NCBI GenBank assembly: GCA_963772265.1
Contig: CAVYWS010000002.1
Location: forward strand, 496,001 to 560,000
Length of the DNA: 64,000 nt
Source of the DNA: Mayfieldus sp963772265
GTDB lineage: Bacteria; Actinomycetota; Thermoleophilia; Solirubrobacterales; 70-9
Direction of reading: 5' to 3'
Positions 36,150-45,265 of the stretch are shown one piece after another. Numbering within the stretch: position 1 is the stretch's first letter; every line of letters starts with the position of its first letter. Under the pieces are notes generated by a model. That model did not search any database. It saw only the letters and a list, made by a program, of their open reading frames with translations, and was not told where the DNA came from. The position numbers were made by a program, and so were the translations under genes.

Positions 36150-37657
36150 ATGCCGCAGGAGCGGCTCACACAATTCGGGGACCTCTACAGGGTCCTGATC
36201 GAAACGTCCAACGATCTGATTCTCGTCGTCGACGGCGAGGGCCGGATCGGCTATGCCAACCAGGCGACGCGCGCGACGCTGGGCTACTACCCCGATGAGA
36301 TGGTGGGCGAGCGCGATCGGCGCCTTCATCGCCACCGAGCATGAGGCCGAGGCCGCCTCGATCTGCGAGCGCGCCGCCCGCGGCAGGCCGCAGGGCCCAC
36401 GCCACCTCCTCGGACGCCGCCGCGACGGTTCCACCGCCCATCTTCGCGTCAGCGCCGCCCCCCTGGCACGCGACAGCGATCCGCAGGGCGCTGCCCTCAC
36501 GATCACCGACCTCGGCTCCCAGGAGCAGCGCGAGCACGAGCTCGCCCAGCTGATCCGCGACAACGAGCTGATCCTGCGCTCGGTCGGGGACGGGATCATC
36601 CGAATCGACCCCACGGGCCGGATCACCTACGCCAACCCCGCCGCGGGCGAGATCCTCGGCTGCAGCCACGCCGAGCTGATGGGCCGCGACGCCGACGTCC
36701 TGCTCCAGGACGCCGGCACCGGGGGCCTCCCCCGCCCGGTCGTTGAATCTCCCTTCCGGGCCTCGCTCGGCGGCGAGGTCGTCCACCGCGGCGATGAATG
36801 CTTCTGGCGCCCCGACGGCACCCCCTTCGCGGTCAAGTACACAAGCGCGCCGATCCGCGAGGACGGCGCTGTGGTCGGAGCGGTCTGCGTCTTCGCCGAC
36901 ATCAGCGACGAGAAGGAGCGCGAGCAGGAGCTTCTCTGGGAGCTGGAGTGGCAGCGCCGGATCATGGGCGCGGTCGAAGGCGACCGGATGCTCGTCTACA
37001 GCCAGCCGATCGTCGACCTGCGAAGCGGCGAGACGGTCCAGGAGGAGCTGTTGGTGCGGATGAAGGGCCGTGGCGCGGACGTCGTGCCTCCGACCGAGTT
37101 CCTGCCCACCGCGGAGCGGCTCGACGTGATCTTCGCGATCGATCGCTGGATGCTCGCCCGGGCGCTGGAGCTGATCGCCGCGGGGCGGCCGGTGGCGGTC
37201 AACATCTCCGCCCGCTCGCTGGCCGAGCGGCGGCTGCTCGAGGACGTGAAGCGATCGCTCGCCGCAACCGGCGCCGATCCGTCACATCTGACCTTCGAGG
37301 TGACCGAGACCGCGACGACGCGAGAACACCGAGTCCGTGCGGCGCTTCGCCGAAGGGGCCGGGCGGCTCGGGTGCCGGCTCGCCCTCGACGACTTCGGCA
37401 CCGGCTTCGGCGCGATGACCTACCTCAAGACCCTGCCGGCGCATTTCCTCAAGATCGACATGGATTTCGTGATCGGACTTCCCGGCGACGACGGCAACCG
37501 CCGAGTCGTGCAGACGATCGTCGACATCGCCCGCCGCTTCGGGCAGAGCACGATCGCGGAGGGCGTCGAGGACGCCGAGACCGCGGAGCTGCTGCGCGAG
37601 CTCGGCGTCGACTACGGCCAGGGCCATCACTTCGGGCGGCCGGTGCCGGTCGAATAA
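36150..37657 (+). CDS. PAS-PAS-EAL cyclic-di-GMP phosphodiesterase, two frameshifts
   Basis: ATG 36150 begins MPQERLTQFGDLYRVLIETS and a PAS domain (LILVVDGEGRIGYANQATRA). An inserted base near 36315 shifts to IGAFIATEHEAEAAS. A second PAS domain follows (SVGDGIIRIDPTGRITYANP). The EAL domain has ELLVRM, VNISARSLAER and FEVTETAT. After a second insertion near 37325 it continues with LALDDFGTGFGAMTYLKTLP, KIDMDFV, AEGVEDAET and GQGHHFGRP. All usual EAL catalytic residues appear kept, and there is no GGDEF domain. About 500 residues restored. It should hydrolyse c-di-GMP in response to PAS ligands. It sits between gnd and zwf. Confidence 0.8.
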
Positions 37658-37705
37658 CTTCCGGCCAGAGGGTCATTTGGCAGGCGAGTGGCTAGCCTGC
37701 CGCTG

Positions 37706-39124
37706 ATGAGCGAGAAGGCCGACGCGCTGGTGATCTTCGGGATCACCGGGGACCTCGCCCGCAAGATGACCTTTCGGGCCCTCTACCGCCTCGAGCGCCG
37801 AAAGCGCCTCGACTGCCCGATCATCGGCGTCGGCCGCCGCACCGACTGGGGCCACGAGAACCTCCGCACCCGCGCCCGCGAGTCGATCGAGGAGACCGTC
37901 GACGGCTTCGACCGAGACGTCTTCGCCCGGCTCGGCGAAGCGGATGCGATTCGTCGCCGGCGACTACACGGATGCCGAGACCTACCAGCAAGCTCGGCAA
38001 GGAGCTCGGCGACGCCAAGCAGCCGGTCTTCTACCTCGAGATCCCGCCCTCGCTGTTCTCGACCGTCGTCGAGGGCTCGGCGAGGCGGGCCTGACCGGCT
38101 CGGCGCGAGTCATGGTCGAGAAGCCGTTCGGGCACGACCTGGAGTCGGCGAAGGAGCTCGGCGCCCAGCTTCGCGAGGTCCTGGAGGAGGACCAGATCCT
38201 GCGCATCGACCACTTCCTCGGCAAGGAGCCGGTGATGGACGTCAGCTACCTGCGCTTCTCCAACACGTTGCTGGAGCCGGTCTGGAATCGCCAGTACGTC
38301 TCCCACGTGCAGATGACGATGGCCGAGGACTTCGGGGTCGAGGACCGGGGCAACTTCTACGACCCGGTCGGCGCCCTGCGCGACGTGGTCCAGAACCACA
38401 TCCTCCAGGTCCTGGGTCTGGTCGGCGATGGAGCCGCCCTCCGGAAACGCCAACCGATTCGGTGCGCGACAAGAAGATCGACCTGTTCAAGGCGATGCGC
38501 CCCGCCGACCCGAAGCGCTACGTCCGGGGCCAGTACGAGCGGCTACCGAAAGATCGAGGGCGTCGACCCGAAGTCCGAGACCGAGACCTTCGCCGCCCTC
38601 GAGCTCGAGATCGACAACTGGCGCTGGTCCGGGGTCCCGTTCTTCATCCGCGCCGGCAAGTGCATGCCGGTCAAGGAGACCGAGGTCAACGTGGTCTTCA
38701 AGCGCCCGCCGCGGCTCGGCGTCGGTCCGCGCTCGCGTCCGCGACCCCAACCAGATAACGATCCGGATCGATCCCCAGCCCGGGGCTCGGATCCGGTTCC
38801 TGGCCAAGCAGGCCGGCAAGGAGGCCTACGACCCCGCCGACTTCACGGTCCTGTTCGAGAAGGACCCCGACCAGCAGCCCGGGCCCTACGAGCGGCTTCT
38901 CGACGACGCGCTGCGCGGCGAGCACGGCCTGTTCACCCGCGAGGACGAGGTCGAGCAGACCTGGCGCATCGTCCAGCCCCTGCTCGACGACCCGCCGCAG
39001 GCTCGAGACCTATGAGCCGGGGACCTGGGGGCCGAAGGCCGCCAGTGACCTCTGCCGGGGGATCTGCGAGTGGTACGCGCCCTGGCTCCCGGACTCGGGC
39101 GGCCAGGCGACTCCCCGGTCATGA
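37706..39124 (+). CDS. zwf: Glucose-6-phosphate dehydrogenase, eight frameshifts
   Basis: Conserved G6PD segments occur in order but in changing frames: ALVIFGITGDLARKMTFRAL (start ATG 37706), MRFVAGDYTDAETYQ, AKQPVFYLEIPPSLFSTVVE, ARVMVEKPFGHDLESAKELG, ILRIDHFLGKEPVMDVSYLR (RIDHFLGK substrate motif), MEPPSGNAN, SVRDKKIDLFKAM, YRKIEGVDPKSETETFAALE, DNWRWSGVPFFIRAGK, RDPNQITIRIDPQPGAR, ending ETYEPGTWGPKAASDL and TGA 39124. Breaks near 37943, 37988, 38078, 38427, 38454, 38541, 38737 and 39001; seven are +1, one (38078) is -1. The intact enzyme would make 6-phosphogluconolactone and NADPH. Order and conservation argue for sequence error. Its stop overlaps the next ATG (ATGA). Confidence 0.85.
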
Positions 39125-39612
39125 GCGGCGAGGGCGGCAACCGGACCGTCGATCGGCTCATCGCCCCGATCGCGGCCAGCCGCCCTGTCTCCTGGTTCTA
39201 CGTCAACGTCGCGCCCAGCCTCGACCGCGGGCTCCTGCGCCTCACCGGGGGCAGATGGACGACCGGCGGCCGCCACCGGGTCGGGTTCTTGAGCGTGCGG
39301 GGGGCGAAGAGCGGGCTCGAACGGGTGACGCCGCTGCTCTACACCCTCGACGGCGAGCGGGTTGTGGTGGTCGCCTCGCGCGGCGGTGACGTCAAGCACC
39401 CCGCCTGGTATCGCAACCTCGTCGCCAACCCGGACGTGCGCTTCTCGATCGACGGTGTCGAGCGCAGCTATCGGGCCAGTGAGCTCGAGGGGGCCGAGCG
39501 AGACCGCGCCTGGGAGCTCGCGGTTCGCCGCTACGCCGGGTATGCGATCTACCAGCGTCGCGCCGGGTCGCGACGGATACCGGTGCTGGCGCTGGACCCC
39601 GTCGATGCGTAG
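39121..39612 (+). CDS. Deazaflavin (F420)-dependent nitroreductase-family protein
   Basis: 163 residues from ATG 39121, overlapping the zwf stop by ATGA. The signatures RVGFLSVRGAKSGLERVTPL, LYTLDGERVVVVASRGGDVK and HPAWYRNLVANPDVRFSIDG are typical of the DDN/FDOR-B family. Such proteins are membrane-associated F420-binding reductases in actinobacteria. Placement behind zwf, the first enzyme of a redox pathway, fits a reductase. The true cofactor and substrate are not shown. Confidence 0.82.
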   Translation: MSGEGGNRTVDRLIAPIAASRPVSWFYVNVAPSLDRGLLRLTGGRWTTGGRHRVGFLSVRGAKSGLERVTPLLYTLDGERVVVVASRGGDVKHPAWYRNLVANPDVRFSIDGVERSYRASELEGAERDRAWELAVRRYAGYAIYQRRAGSRRIPVLALDPVDA

Positions 39613-39647
39613 CCGGCGGCTGCCTGCAGCGCTGGCGGCCCTCACCC

Positions 39648-39740
39648 ATGGCAACCCGTCGCTCGAGTACGGCGGCCAAGACCGTGCAGGGCGTGACCGC
39701 CCGCCTGCTGCGCGACTACAACCGGCTGGTCCGCAGATAG
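39648..39740 (+). CDS. Possible 30-residue basic peptide
   Basis: ATG 39648 to TAG 39740 encodes MATRRSSTAAKTVQGVTARL followed by LRDYNRLVRR, a basic amphipathic helix. It lies in the gap before the DUF6636 gene and has no strong ribosome site. Composition looks protein-like, but coding status is uncertain. Confidence 0.3.
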   Translation: MATRRSSTAAKTVQGVTARLLRDYNRLVRR

Positions 39741-39751
39741 GCTTGGCGGCG

Positions 39752-40150
39752 ATGCGCAGGATCCTGCCGATCGCGGCGCTGCTCGCCGCCGCACTCCCAC
39801 CCGCCGGAGCCACCGCGTTGACCAGCTTTCACTCGCCGAGCGGGAACATCCGCTGCGCGATCCTCAAGACCGAGGTCCGCTGCGACATCCAGCAGAAGAG
39901 CTTCATCTCGCCGCCGAAGCCGAACCGCTGCGAGTTCGATTGGGGCCAGTCGGTCGGGCTCGGCAGGAAGGGCCATGCCCACTTCCTCTGTGTCAGCGAC
40001 GCGACCGACCCGGGGCGCCGGCTCGCCTACGGCGACGCGATCGCCAGGCACCATTTCCGCTGCAAGAGCCTCAGCTCGGGCGTGCGCTGCGTCAACAAGC
40101 GCAACGGGCACGGCTTCAAGCTCGCCCGCGAGCGCTACCGCCTGTTCTAG
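39752..40150 (+). CDS. Secreted DUF6636-type protein
   Basis: 132 residues. A signal peptide (MRRILPIAALLAAALPPAGA) precedes FHSPSGNIRCAILKTEVRCD, CEFDWGQSVGLGRKGHAHFL, AYGDAIARHHFRCKSLSSGV and NKRNGHGFKLARERYRLF. The pattern of paired Cys residues, DWG and NGHGF matches DUF6636, a small exported family frequent in Solirubrobacterales. The function is unknown; the Cys pairs suggest disulfides outside the cell. Confidence 0.75.
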   Translation: MRRILPIAALLAAALPPAGATALTSFHSPSGNIRCAILKTEVRCDIQQKSFISPPKPNRCEFDWGQSVGLGRKGHAHFLCVSDATDPGRRLAYGDAIARHHFRCKSLSSGVRCVNKRNGHGFKLARERYRLF

Positions 40151-40328
40151 CCTTCGTACAGCCGTCCAGCGGATTTCGCTTCCTTCGCCGCCCGCCCTAC
40201 CAATTAATCAGGAAGCTCGGGCCCGAAAACTCGGGCGCGCAGGCACAGGCTCGACGCCCGAGATCCGACCGTGCGCAAGACCGCTCGCGATCGACTCACC
40301 GAACCGGGCGGGACGCCGATAGTCCCTT

Positions 40329-41413
40329 GTGATGAACGAGAGGCGCTCATGGCTATGCCCAACCGAACCTGCCCGCATGCGGGTGGTCGAGGCGAGCGAC
40401 CGTGTGCGCAGGGCCCGGATCTGGATCTGGATCACGATCGGGTTCATGCTCCTCGCCGTCTCTCCCTGGAACGGCTGGTGGACACTGGCGCTCTTCGCTC
40501 CCGCCGGGATCAACCTGGCGATCCTGGAGCGCAAGCTGACCACCAGCGATCGCCCGGAGCGATGGGCAATGGGGACGATGATCTTCATGATGGGCCTGTT
40601 CGCGACCGCAATCCCGCTGACCGGTGGGGCGGCCAGCCCGGCAGTGCCGCTGATCATGATCCCCGCGGCCGTAACCCCGATGCGCTTTCGCGGCACCGTG
40701 GTGGCGGCGTTCGTCGCCCTCACCGCGGTCGCTCTTCTCGTCGTCACGGCGGGATTCGATCCGGCGGGCTTCTCAGACGATCCGAGGTTGGTGCTGGCGT
40801 CGATCGCGCTGATGGTCTGCGTCACGCTGGCCAGCTCGGCGCTGGTCGAGGCCGAGATGACCCAGCGCGACGCGGCGGTGCTCGACCCGCTGACCGGGCT
40901 CCTGAACCGCAAGGCGCTCGACGTGAGGATCATGGAGCTCGAGCAGCAGGCGCGCCTCACCGGCGCCTCGGTCGCCGTCATCGCCTGTGACCTGGACCAC
41001 TTCAAGCAGGTCAACGACACTTACGGGCACGATCGGGGAGACGCGGTCCTGCGCTCATTCGCGTACCAGATGCGCAAGGCCCTGCGCTCGTTCGAGCTGA
41101 TCTATCGACTCGGGGGCGAGGAGTTCCTGATCATCCTCCCGGGCGCCGGCGAGGAGGAGGGGATGCTGGTCGCGGAGCGCCTGCGCAGCACGGCCGAGAA
41201 GGCCGAGCCGGGCGGTCTGCGGATCACCGCGTCGTTCGGGGTCAGCGCCGGGGCCGGCGACGAGGTCGTCTACCAGATCTGTTCAAGGCCGCGGACGAAG
41301 CGCTCTACCGCGCCAAGGCCGCGGGCCGCAACTGCGTCGTCGAGGCCGGCGCCGCGGCGATCGCGCCCGAGGCGGCCCCCGCCGGCGAGCCCGTGCTGGC
41401 GCCCGCCGGCTAG
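40329..41413 (+). CDS. Membrane diguanylate cyclase (GGDEF), one frameshift
   Basis: About five membrane helices (residues 30-180; WIWITIGFMLLAVSPWNGWW at the first) are followed by a GGDEF domain: VLDPLTGLLNRKALDVRIME, VIACDLDHFKQVNDTYGHDR, and the active-site loop RLGGEEFLIILPGAG. The inhibitory I-site is RSFE, not RxxD, so product feedback may be weak. A missing base near 41275 (VYQ then DLFKAADEALYRAKAAGRNC) is needed to reach the natural end at TAG 41413, about 360 residues. It makes c-di-GMP at the membrane. Confidence 0.85.
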
Positions 41414-41428
41414 GCGCTCCTCTCTCTA

Positions 41429-42055
41429 TTACGGCGCCGCTGCGGCGCTGGCGGGCTCGGCAGCCTGCCGCCACATGACGACGCAGGTCGCGACGATCAC
41501 GATCGCGGTGGCCAGGAAGCCGAAGAACCCGACCGGCGTGAAGGAGACGATCGCCAGCACGACCGCGAGCCAGCCGATCCAGCGCGGGAAGCCGCCGTGG
41601 CGCAGGATCGCCAATCCGAGGCCGAGGTTGAAGGCAAACGTCCCAATGACCAATGTCGCGAACATGTCGCTGTTTAGGGCATTGATCGCCTGTGCGGCGC
41701 TTGGGTCGAGATCGTCGGCCGCGTCGGCAAGGGCGAACGTCAACCCCGCGAAGAGCGATATGCCGACCACCAGCACGACGCCGCCGATCAACACCGCGGT
41801 CGAGAGGCCGCCGTCGTCGCCCGGTTCGCTGCGTAGGGCTCTGCGCAGGGCCGAGACGAAGAAGAGGAATGCTCCACCCGCATAAACCAGCGCAATTGCG
41901 GCGATGGTTTGCTGAGTGTCGTTGTCCGTGTAGAAGTCAACGACCTTCTTGGCGGTTTCATCGCTGTCCGGAGTCTCGCCACCGACCGCGAAGGCGACGA
42001 TGACCAGGACGATGAACAGAATCCCGGCCAAAGGGCCGGCTTGCTTCGCGTTCAT
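41429..42055 (-). CDS. Membrane protein of unknown function
   Basis: 208 residues starting MNAKQAGPLAGILFIVLVIV at ATG 42055. Five to six hydrophobic helices are visible. A conserved-looking extracytoplasmic stretch (DSDETAKKVVDFYTDNDTQQ) follows the first helix, a pattern seen in DUF4386-like actinobacterial membrane proteins. No catalytic residues are evident. It converges on the GGDEF gene. Confidence 0.65.
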   Translation of the reverse strand: MNAKQAGPLAGILFIVLVIVAFAVGGETPDSDETAKKVVDFYTDNDTQQTIAAIALVYAGGAFLFFVSALRRALRSEPGDDGGLSTAVLIGGVVLVVGISLFAGLTFALADAADDLDPSAAQAINALNSDMFATLVIGTFAFNLGLGLAILRHGGFPRWIGWLAVVLAIVSFTPVGFFGFLATAIVIVATCVVMWRQAAEPASAAAAP

Positions 42056-42179
42056 TGGGTTCCTTTCACGACTGGGTGGACGGGACTGCGCCACCATCTC
42101 ATGCGAACCGGCACCAGACCATCCTGAATTTCGGGTCGGATCGACCCTTCGTGGCTGGCGGCCCGGGCCAGATGCCCGC

Positions 42180-42866
42180 TCAGTGGCGGTTGGCCGAGAA
42201 GTGCTGGTAGTCCTTGGGCCAGCTCCAGCGCCCGCCCCAGGACCAGCCCGCCGCGGCGAAGGCCCGCACCGTCGAGTCGCCGCGGTGGACGATCCCGGGC
42301 CCGTTGCGCGAGCGGTCGGCGAAGGGCACCCCGGCCGGCGGAGAGACGTGCCCCGAGCCGGTGACGTAGGGGTTCTCGATCGGGTTGACGTCGATCGCCT
42401 TGCCGAACGCGTGCCGGGACCAGACACCCGGCCGGCCGGCGACGAGGCGGCAATTGAAGGCCGAGGTGTTGTCGGCGTTCATCGAGCGGTGATCGTCGGC
42501 GCCATAGGCGTCGACCAACCGCATGCGGCGGATCGGATAGCGATGGCGGTAGAGCGATCGCAACACCCACAGGATCGGCCGCGCGGCCGACCTGTGGACG
42601 ACGAGCCGGCCGCCGTGGGCCTCGTGGTCGAACCCGAAGTAGGTCACGCGCAGCAGCCGCAGGTCGTCGAGCCCGACCGGGCAGCCGCGATGCCAGGAGC
42701 TGCCGGTCATGCGGTCGCGCGTGGCAGGATCAAGGGCCGCCGCGGTGCCGTGAAAGCGCGGCAGCCCGGTTGCCTCGGCGCCACCCGCCCGCCGAGACTG
42801 CGCCGCAGAGGAGCCGGCGCCGGCCAGGCTCAGGGCGACGGCTAGAAGGACCCCTGCGCTCGACAT
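42180..42866 (-). CDS. Secreted M15-family D-alanyl-D-alanine carboxypeptidase-like protein
   Basis: 228 residues. A signal peptide (MSSAGVLLAVALSLAGAGSS) leads to a C-terminal M15 peptidase domain. NADNTSAFNCR and RHAFGKAIDVNPIENPYV hold the zinc His and Asp, and WGGRWSWPKDYQHFSANRH holds the last His. These match M15C-type peptidoglycan peptidases, which trim cell-wall peptides. ATG 42866 is preferred to the open upstream frame because it starts the signal peptide. Confidence 0.82.
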   Translation of the reverse strand: MSSAGVLLAVALSLAGAGSSAAQSRRAGGAEATGLPRFHGTAAALDPATRDRMTGSSWHRGCPVGLDDLRLLRVTYFGFDHEAHGGRLVVHRSAARPILWVLRSLYRHRYPIRRMRLVDAYGADDHRSMNADNTSAFNCRLVAGRPGVWSRHAFGKAIDVNPIENPYVTGSGHVSPPAGVPFADRSRNGPGIVHRGDSTVRAFAAAGWSWGGRWSWPKDYQHFSANRH

Positions 42867-43016
42867 CTGGCGGCCGAGGGTAGCGCCAAGCTCGACCGCA
42901 GGCCACGAAGTGGATCGCGTCCACACAGGGCCAGCCTGCGGCAGCGGCGCGCGCCTTCGATTGCAGGCTCGACGCGCTGCCTGACCAGGCTGAGTCCCTG
43001 CTGCTGTCGCGCTGAG

Positions 43017-43316
43017 CTACGACTGCGGGTGCGAGTTCTGGCTGCCCTGCGGCGAGATGCTGAAGGCGACGTTCTCGCCCATCGAGCTGGCGTGCAACTG
43101 CTTGTCGTCGAGAACCTCCGCCGCGGTCGGCTCGACGCAGATCTCGACTCCATGCGCCTCGATCACCTGGTCGTCTGACTGGGGTGCTTCGACCACGGTG
43201 ATGCTCAGGCCCTGCTCGGGCTCCGGGCTGATTCGGACGACGGCGTCCTCCGGCGTCTCGGCCCTGGAGAGAATCTCGCGGATGACCTCGGATGCCTCTG
43301 GCGTAACGGTGAGCAT
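43017..43316 (-). CDS. HesB/IscA-like protein lacking the cluster cysteines
   Basis: 99 residues with MLTVTPEASEVIREILSRAE, then VVRISPEPEQGLSITVVEAP, and ENVAFSISPQGSQN at the end. The order resembles the A-type Fe-S carrier fold (IscA/HesB), but the three conserved cysteines are absent; only one Cys (EICVEPT) occurs. It is therefore unlikely to carry a cluster in the usual way. GGAGGTG precedes ATG 43316, a good ribosome site. The role is unknown. Confidence 0.65.
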   Translation of the reverse strand: MLTVTPEASEVIREILSRAETPEDAVVRISPEPEQGLSITVVEAPQSDDQVIEAHGVEICVEPTAAEVLDDKQLHASSMGENVAFSISPQGSQNSHPQS

Positions 43317-43455
43317 GCTCACCTCCTGGGTCGGGTGCGTGCCAATCCGCCGGGTCTCCCTGCCGGCGAACGCGTCAGGGTAGCGATCCGCCAAGCACCG
43401 TGGTTGGACCGGGCGGCGGTGCGAGGGCCTTCCCAAGCGCGATACTGGCAGTCCG

Positions 43456-43584
43456 ATGATCGTCGCCGACACCCTCTTCACCGTCTCGCTGATCATCATC
43501 TTCGTGCTCGTCATCGTGCCGCTTGGGTACTGGATCGTGCTCGGCTTGACGAGGCTCGTCCGTCGCGATGCCCGGCGCAGGTAG
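43456..43584 (+). CDS. Small single-span membrane protein
   Basis: 42 residues, MIVADTLFTVSLIIIFVLVI followed by VPLGYWIVLGLTRLVRRDAR. One long hydrophobic helix with a basic tail (positive inside, C-terminus cytoplasmic). Its last 17 bp overlap the exonuclease start. No family recognised. Confidence 0.5.
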   Translation: MIVADTLFTVSLIIIFVLVIVPLGYWIVLGLTRLVRRDARRR

Positions 43585-44492
43585 CTCGGCGCCGCTGCTT
43601 GCGGTCGACGCGCCCTCGATGCTCTTTCGCGCCTTCTACGCGCTGCCGAGCTCGATCAAGGGCGCAGACGGGCAGCCGGTGAACGCGCTGCTCGGCGCCG
43701 CCAATCTGATCCTGCGCGAGGTCGAGGCCCACGAGCCCCGCGCCGTCGTCCTCTGCTTCGGCCCCGACGCCGCCCATTACCGGGTCGAGCTGCTGCCCGA
43801 GTACCACGCCGACCGCGAGGAGCTGCCCGACGAGCTGGGCCCGCAGTGGGAGGACAGCCGCGACTTCTTCGAGGCCTTCGGCTGGACGGTCGCGAGCCAC
43901 GAATCGCTCGAGGCCGACGACCTGCTGGGCACCTACGCGAAGCTGGAGACGAAGGCCGGCGGCCGCGCCCTGATCCTGACCGGGGACCGTGACATGTTCC
44001 AGTGCGCGAGCGACCGGGTGACCGTGCTCTACGTCCGCACCGGGGGCAGGGGGGCCGAGGAGGTCGACCCCGCCGGGGTCGAGGAGCGCTACGGAATCCC
44101 GCCCGAGCTGGTCCCCGACTTCATCGCCCTGCGCGGCGACCCCTCGGACGGGATCCCGGGGGCGAAGGGCGTCGGGACCGAAGACCGCGGCCGAGCTGCT
44201 GCGCCGCGACGGCTCGCTGGAGGCGGTGCTCGACGGGGCGATCCGCGAGACCCGCCCCAAGCTGCGCGGCGAGCTGGTCGAGCGCCGCGACGAGCTGCTC
44301 GCCTACAAGCAGATCGCGACCCTTCAGGACGCCGGGCTGCGGCGGCCGAGGAGCCGCCGGACCGACTGGAAGGGCGCGGCGGCCGCGGCCCGCCGGCGGG
44401 GGATGAACCGGCTGGCGGAGCGCCTCGAGGCCGGGCGGACCGCCCAGCAGCGCAGCGGCAGACCGGGTCAGAGTTCCGACCGGTCGCATTGA
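43568..44492 (+). CDS. Stand-alone 5'-3' exonuclease (Pol I N-terminal-like), one frameshift
   Basis: MPGAGSSAPLLAVDAPSMLF has the N-terminal metal Asp. ESLEADDLLGTYAKLE and RALILTGDRDMFQCASD carry further acidic residues, and FIALRGDPSDGIPGAKGVG begins the helix-3-turn-helix. One inserted base near 44178 shifts the frame; it resumes as PKTAAELLRRDGSLEAVLDG and ends near DWKGAAAAARRRGMNRLAER. About 308 residues restored, the size of ExoIX-like proteins without a polymerase domain. Such enzymes remove flaps and RNA primers. Confidence 0.85.
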
Positions 44493-44527
44493 TGCCGGGC
44501 CGCCGCGGCGGGACGATTGACTTCCTC

Positions 44528-44641
44528 ATGTCACCGGGTTTGATCGCAAGCTTCGCCGCCCTCGGTGCGATGGTCATCGCCCAGCTGGTCTATGCCCTGG
44601 GCGAGTACCAGAGCCGCAGCGAGCATCGGCGAGACGAATAG
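44528..44641 (+). CDS. Small single-span membrane protein
   Basis: 37 residues, MSPGLIASFAALGAMVIAQL then VYALGEYQSRSEHRRDE, one hydrophobic helix and a charged tail. It lies just before the SCO1 gene and could be its upstream partner. No family recognised; coding status rests on the clear helix-plus-tail pattern. Confidence 0.45.
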   Translation: MSPGLIASFAALGAMVIAQLVYALGEYQSRSEHRRDE

Positions 44642-44647
44642 GGCGGA

Positions 44648-45265
44648 TTGCCGCCAACCACGAGCAGCTCGCGGCGGGCGCTGGTCGCTGCGACGATTTC
44701 GGCCGCACTCGCCGTGAGCGGATGCGGCAGCGACAGCGCCGCCGGCGTCCGCGGGCGCTCATTCGCCGGCGACGCGGTTCCGGCCCGCCCGGCGCCGCCG
44801 CTTCGCCTGCGCGATTACCGCGGCCGCGACACGAGCCTTGCCGGGCTGAGGGGAAGGGCCGTCATCGTGGCCTTCCTCTACACCCACTGTCCCGACCTCT
44901 GCCCGGTCGTGGCGGGCAAGCTGCACACCACCGAGGCCCTCTTGGGCGCGAGGGCCAGGGACGCGCGCCTGCTCGCGGTGTCCGTGGATCCCGCCGGCGA
45001 CACCGCGGCGAGCAGCGCGCGCTTTGACCGGGAGCATCAGCTCAGCGGGGAGCTGGATTGGCTGCTCGGCTCGCGGCGCCAGCTCGAGCGGACCTGGAAG
45101 GCGTGGCAGATAGCGCCGCGGCCGTCGGCCAAGGATCCCGAGGTGATCGAGCACTCGGCCGACATCTTCGGGATCGACGCCGCCGGGAAGATCCGCGCCC
45201 TGTATCCGCCCGACTTCAGCCCGCGGCAGCTGGCCCGGGACATCCCCAAGCTTGCGGCCGGGTAG
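44648..45265 (+). CDS. SCO1/SenC-type copper chaperone lipoprotein
   Basis: 205 residues. The N-terminus holds a lipobox (ALAVSGCGSD). The thioredoxin-like domain carries VIVAFLYTHCPDLCPVVAGK with the CxxxC copper site, LLAVSVDPAGDTAASSARFD, and a His ligand in EVIEHSADIFGIDAAGKI. SCO proteins deliver copper to cytochrome c oxidase CuA or act as thiol-redox factors outside the membrane. A TTG start at 44648 is used, 7 bp after the small ORF. It overlaps the TlpA-like gene. Confidence 0.85.
   Translation: MPPTTSSSRRALVAATISAALAVSGCGSDSAAGVRGRSFAGDAVPARPAPPLRLRDYRGRDTSLAGLRGRAVIVAFLYTHCPDLCPVVAGKLHTTEALLGARARDARLLAVSVDPAGDTAASSARFDREHQLSGELDWLLGSRRQLERTWKAWQIAPRPSAKDPEVIEHSADIFGIDAAGKIRALYPPDFSPRQLARDIPKLAAG

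Noticed and set aside
37706..39124. Programmed frameshifting in zwf, transaldolase and other genes.
   Set aside because: The sites are numerous, vary in context and have no slippery run or structured element that I can see; consensus error is simpler.
40151..40328. A promoter of the CCCCAATTTT type before the membrane GGDEF gene at 40329.
   Set aside because: The region has CCAATTAATCAGG but neither the 10-mer nor TTGnACA, so it is not grouped with the other two.
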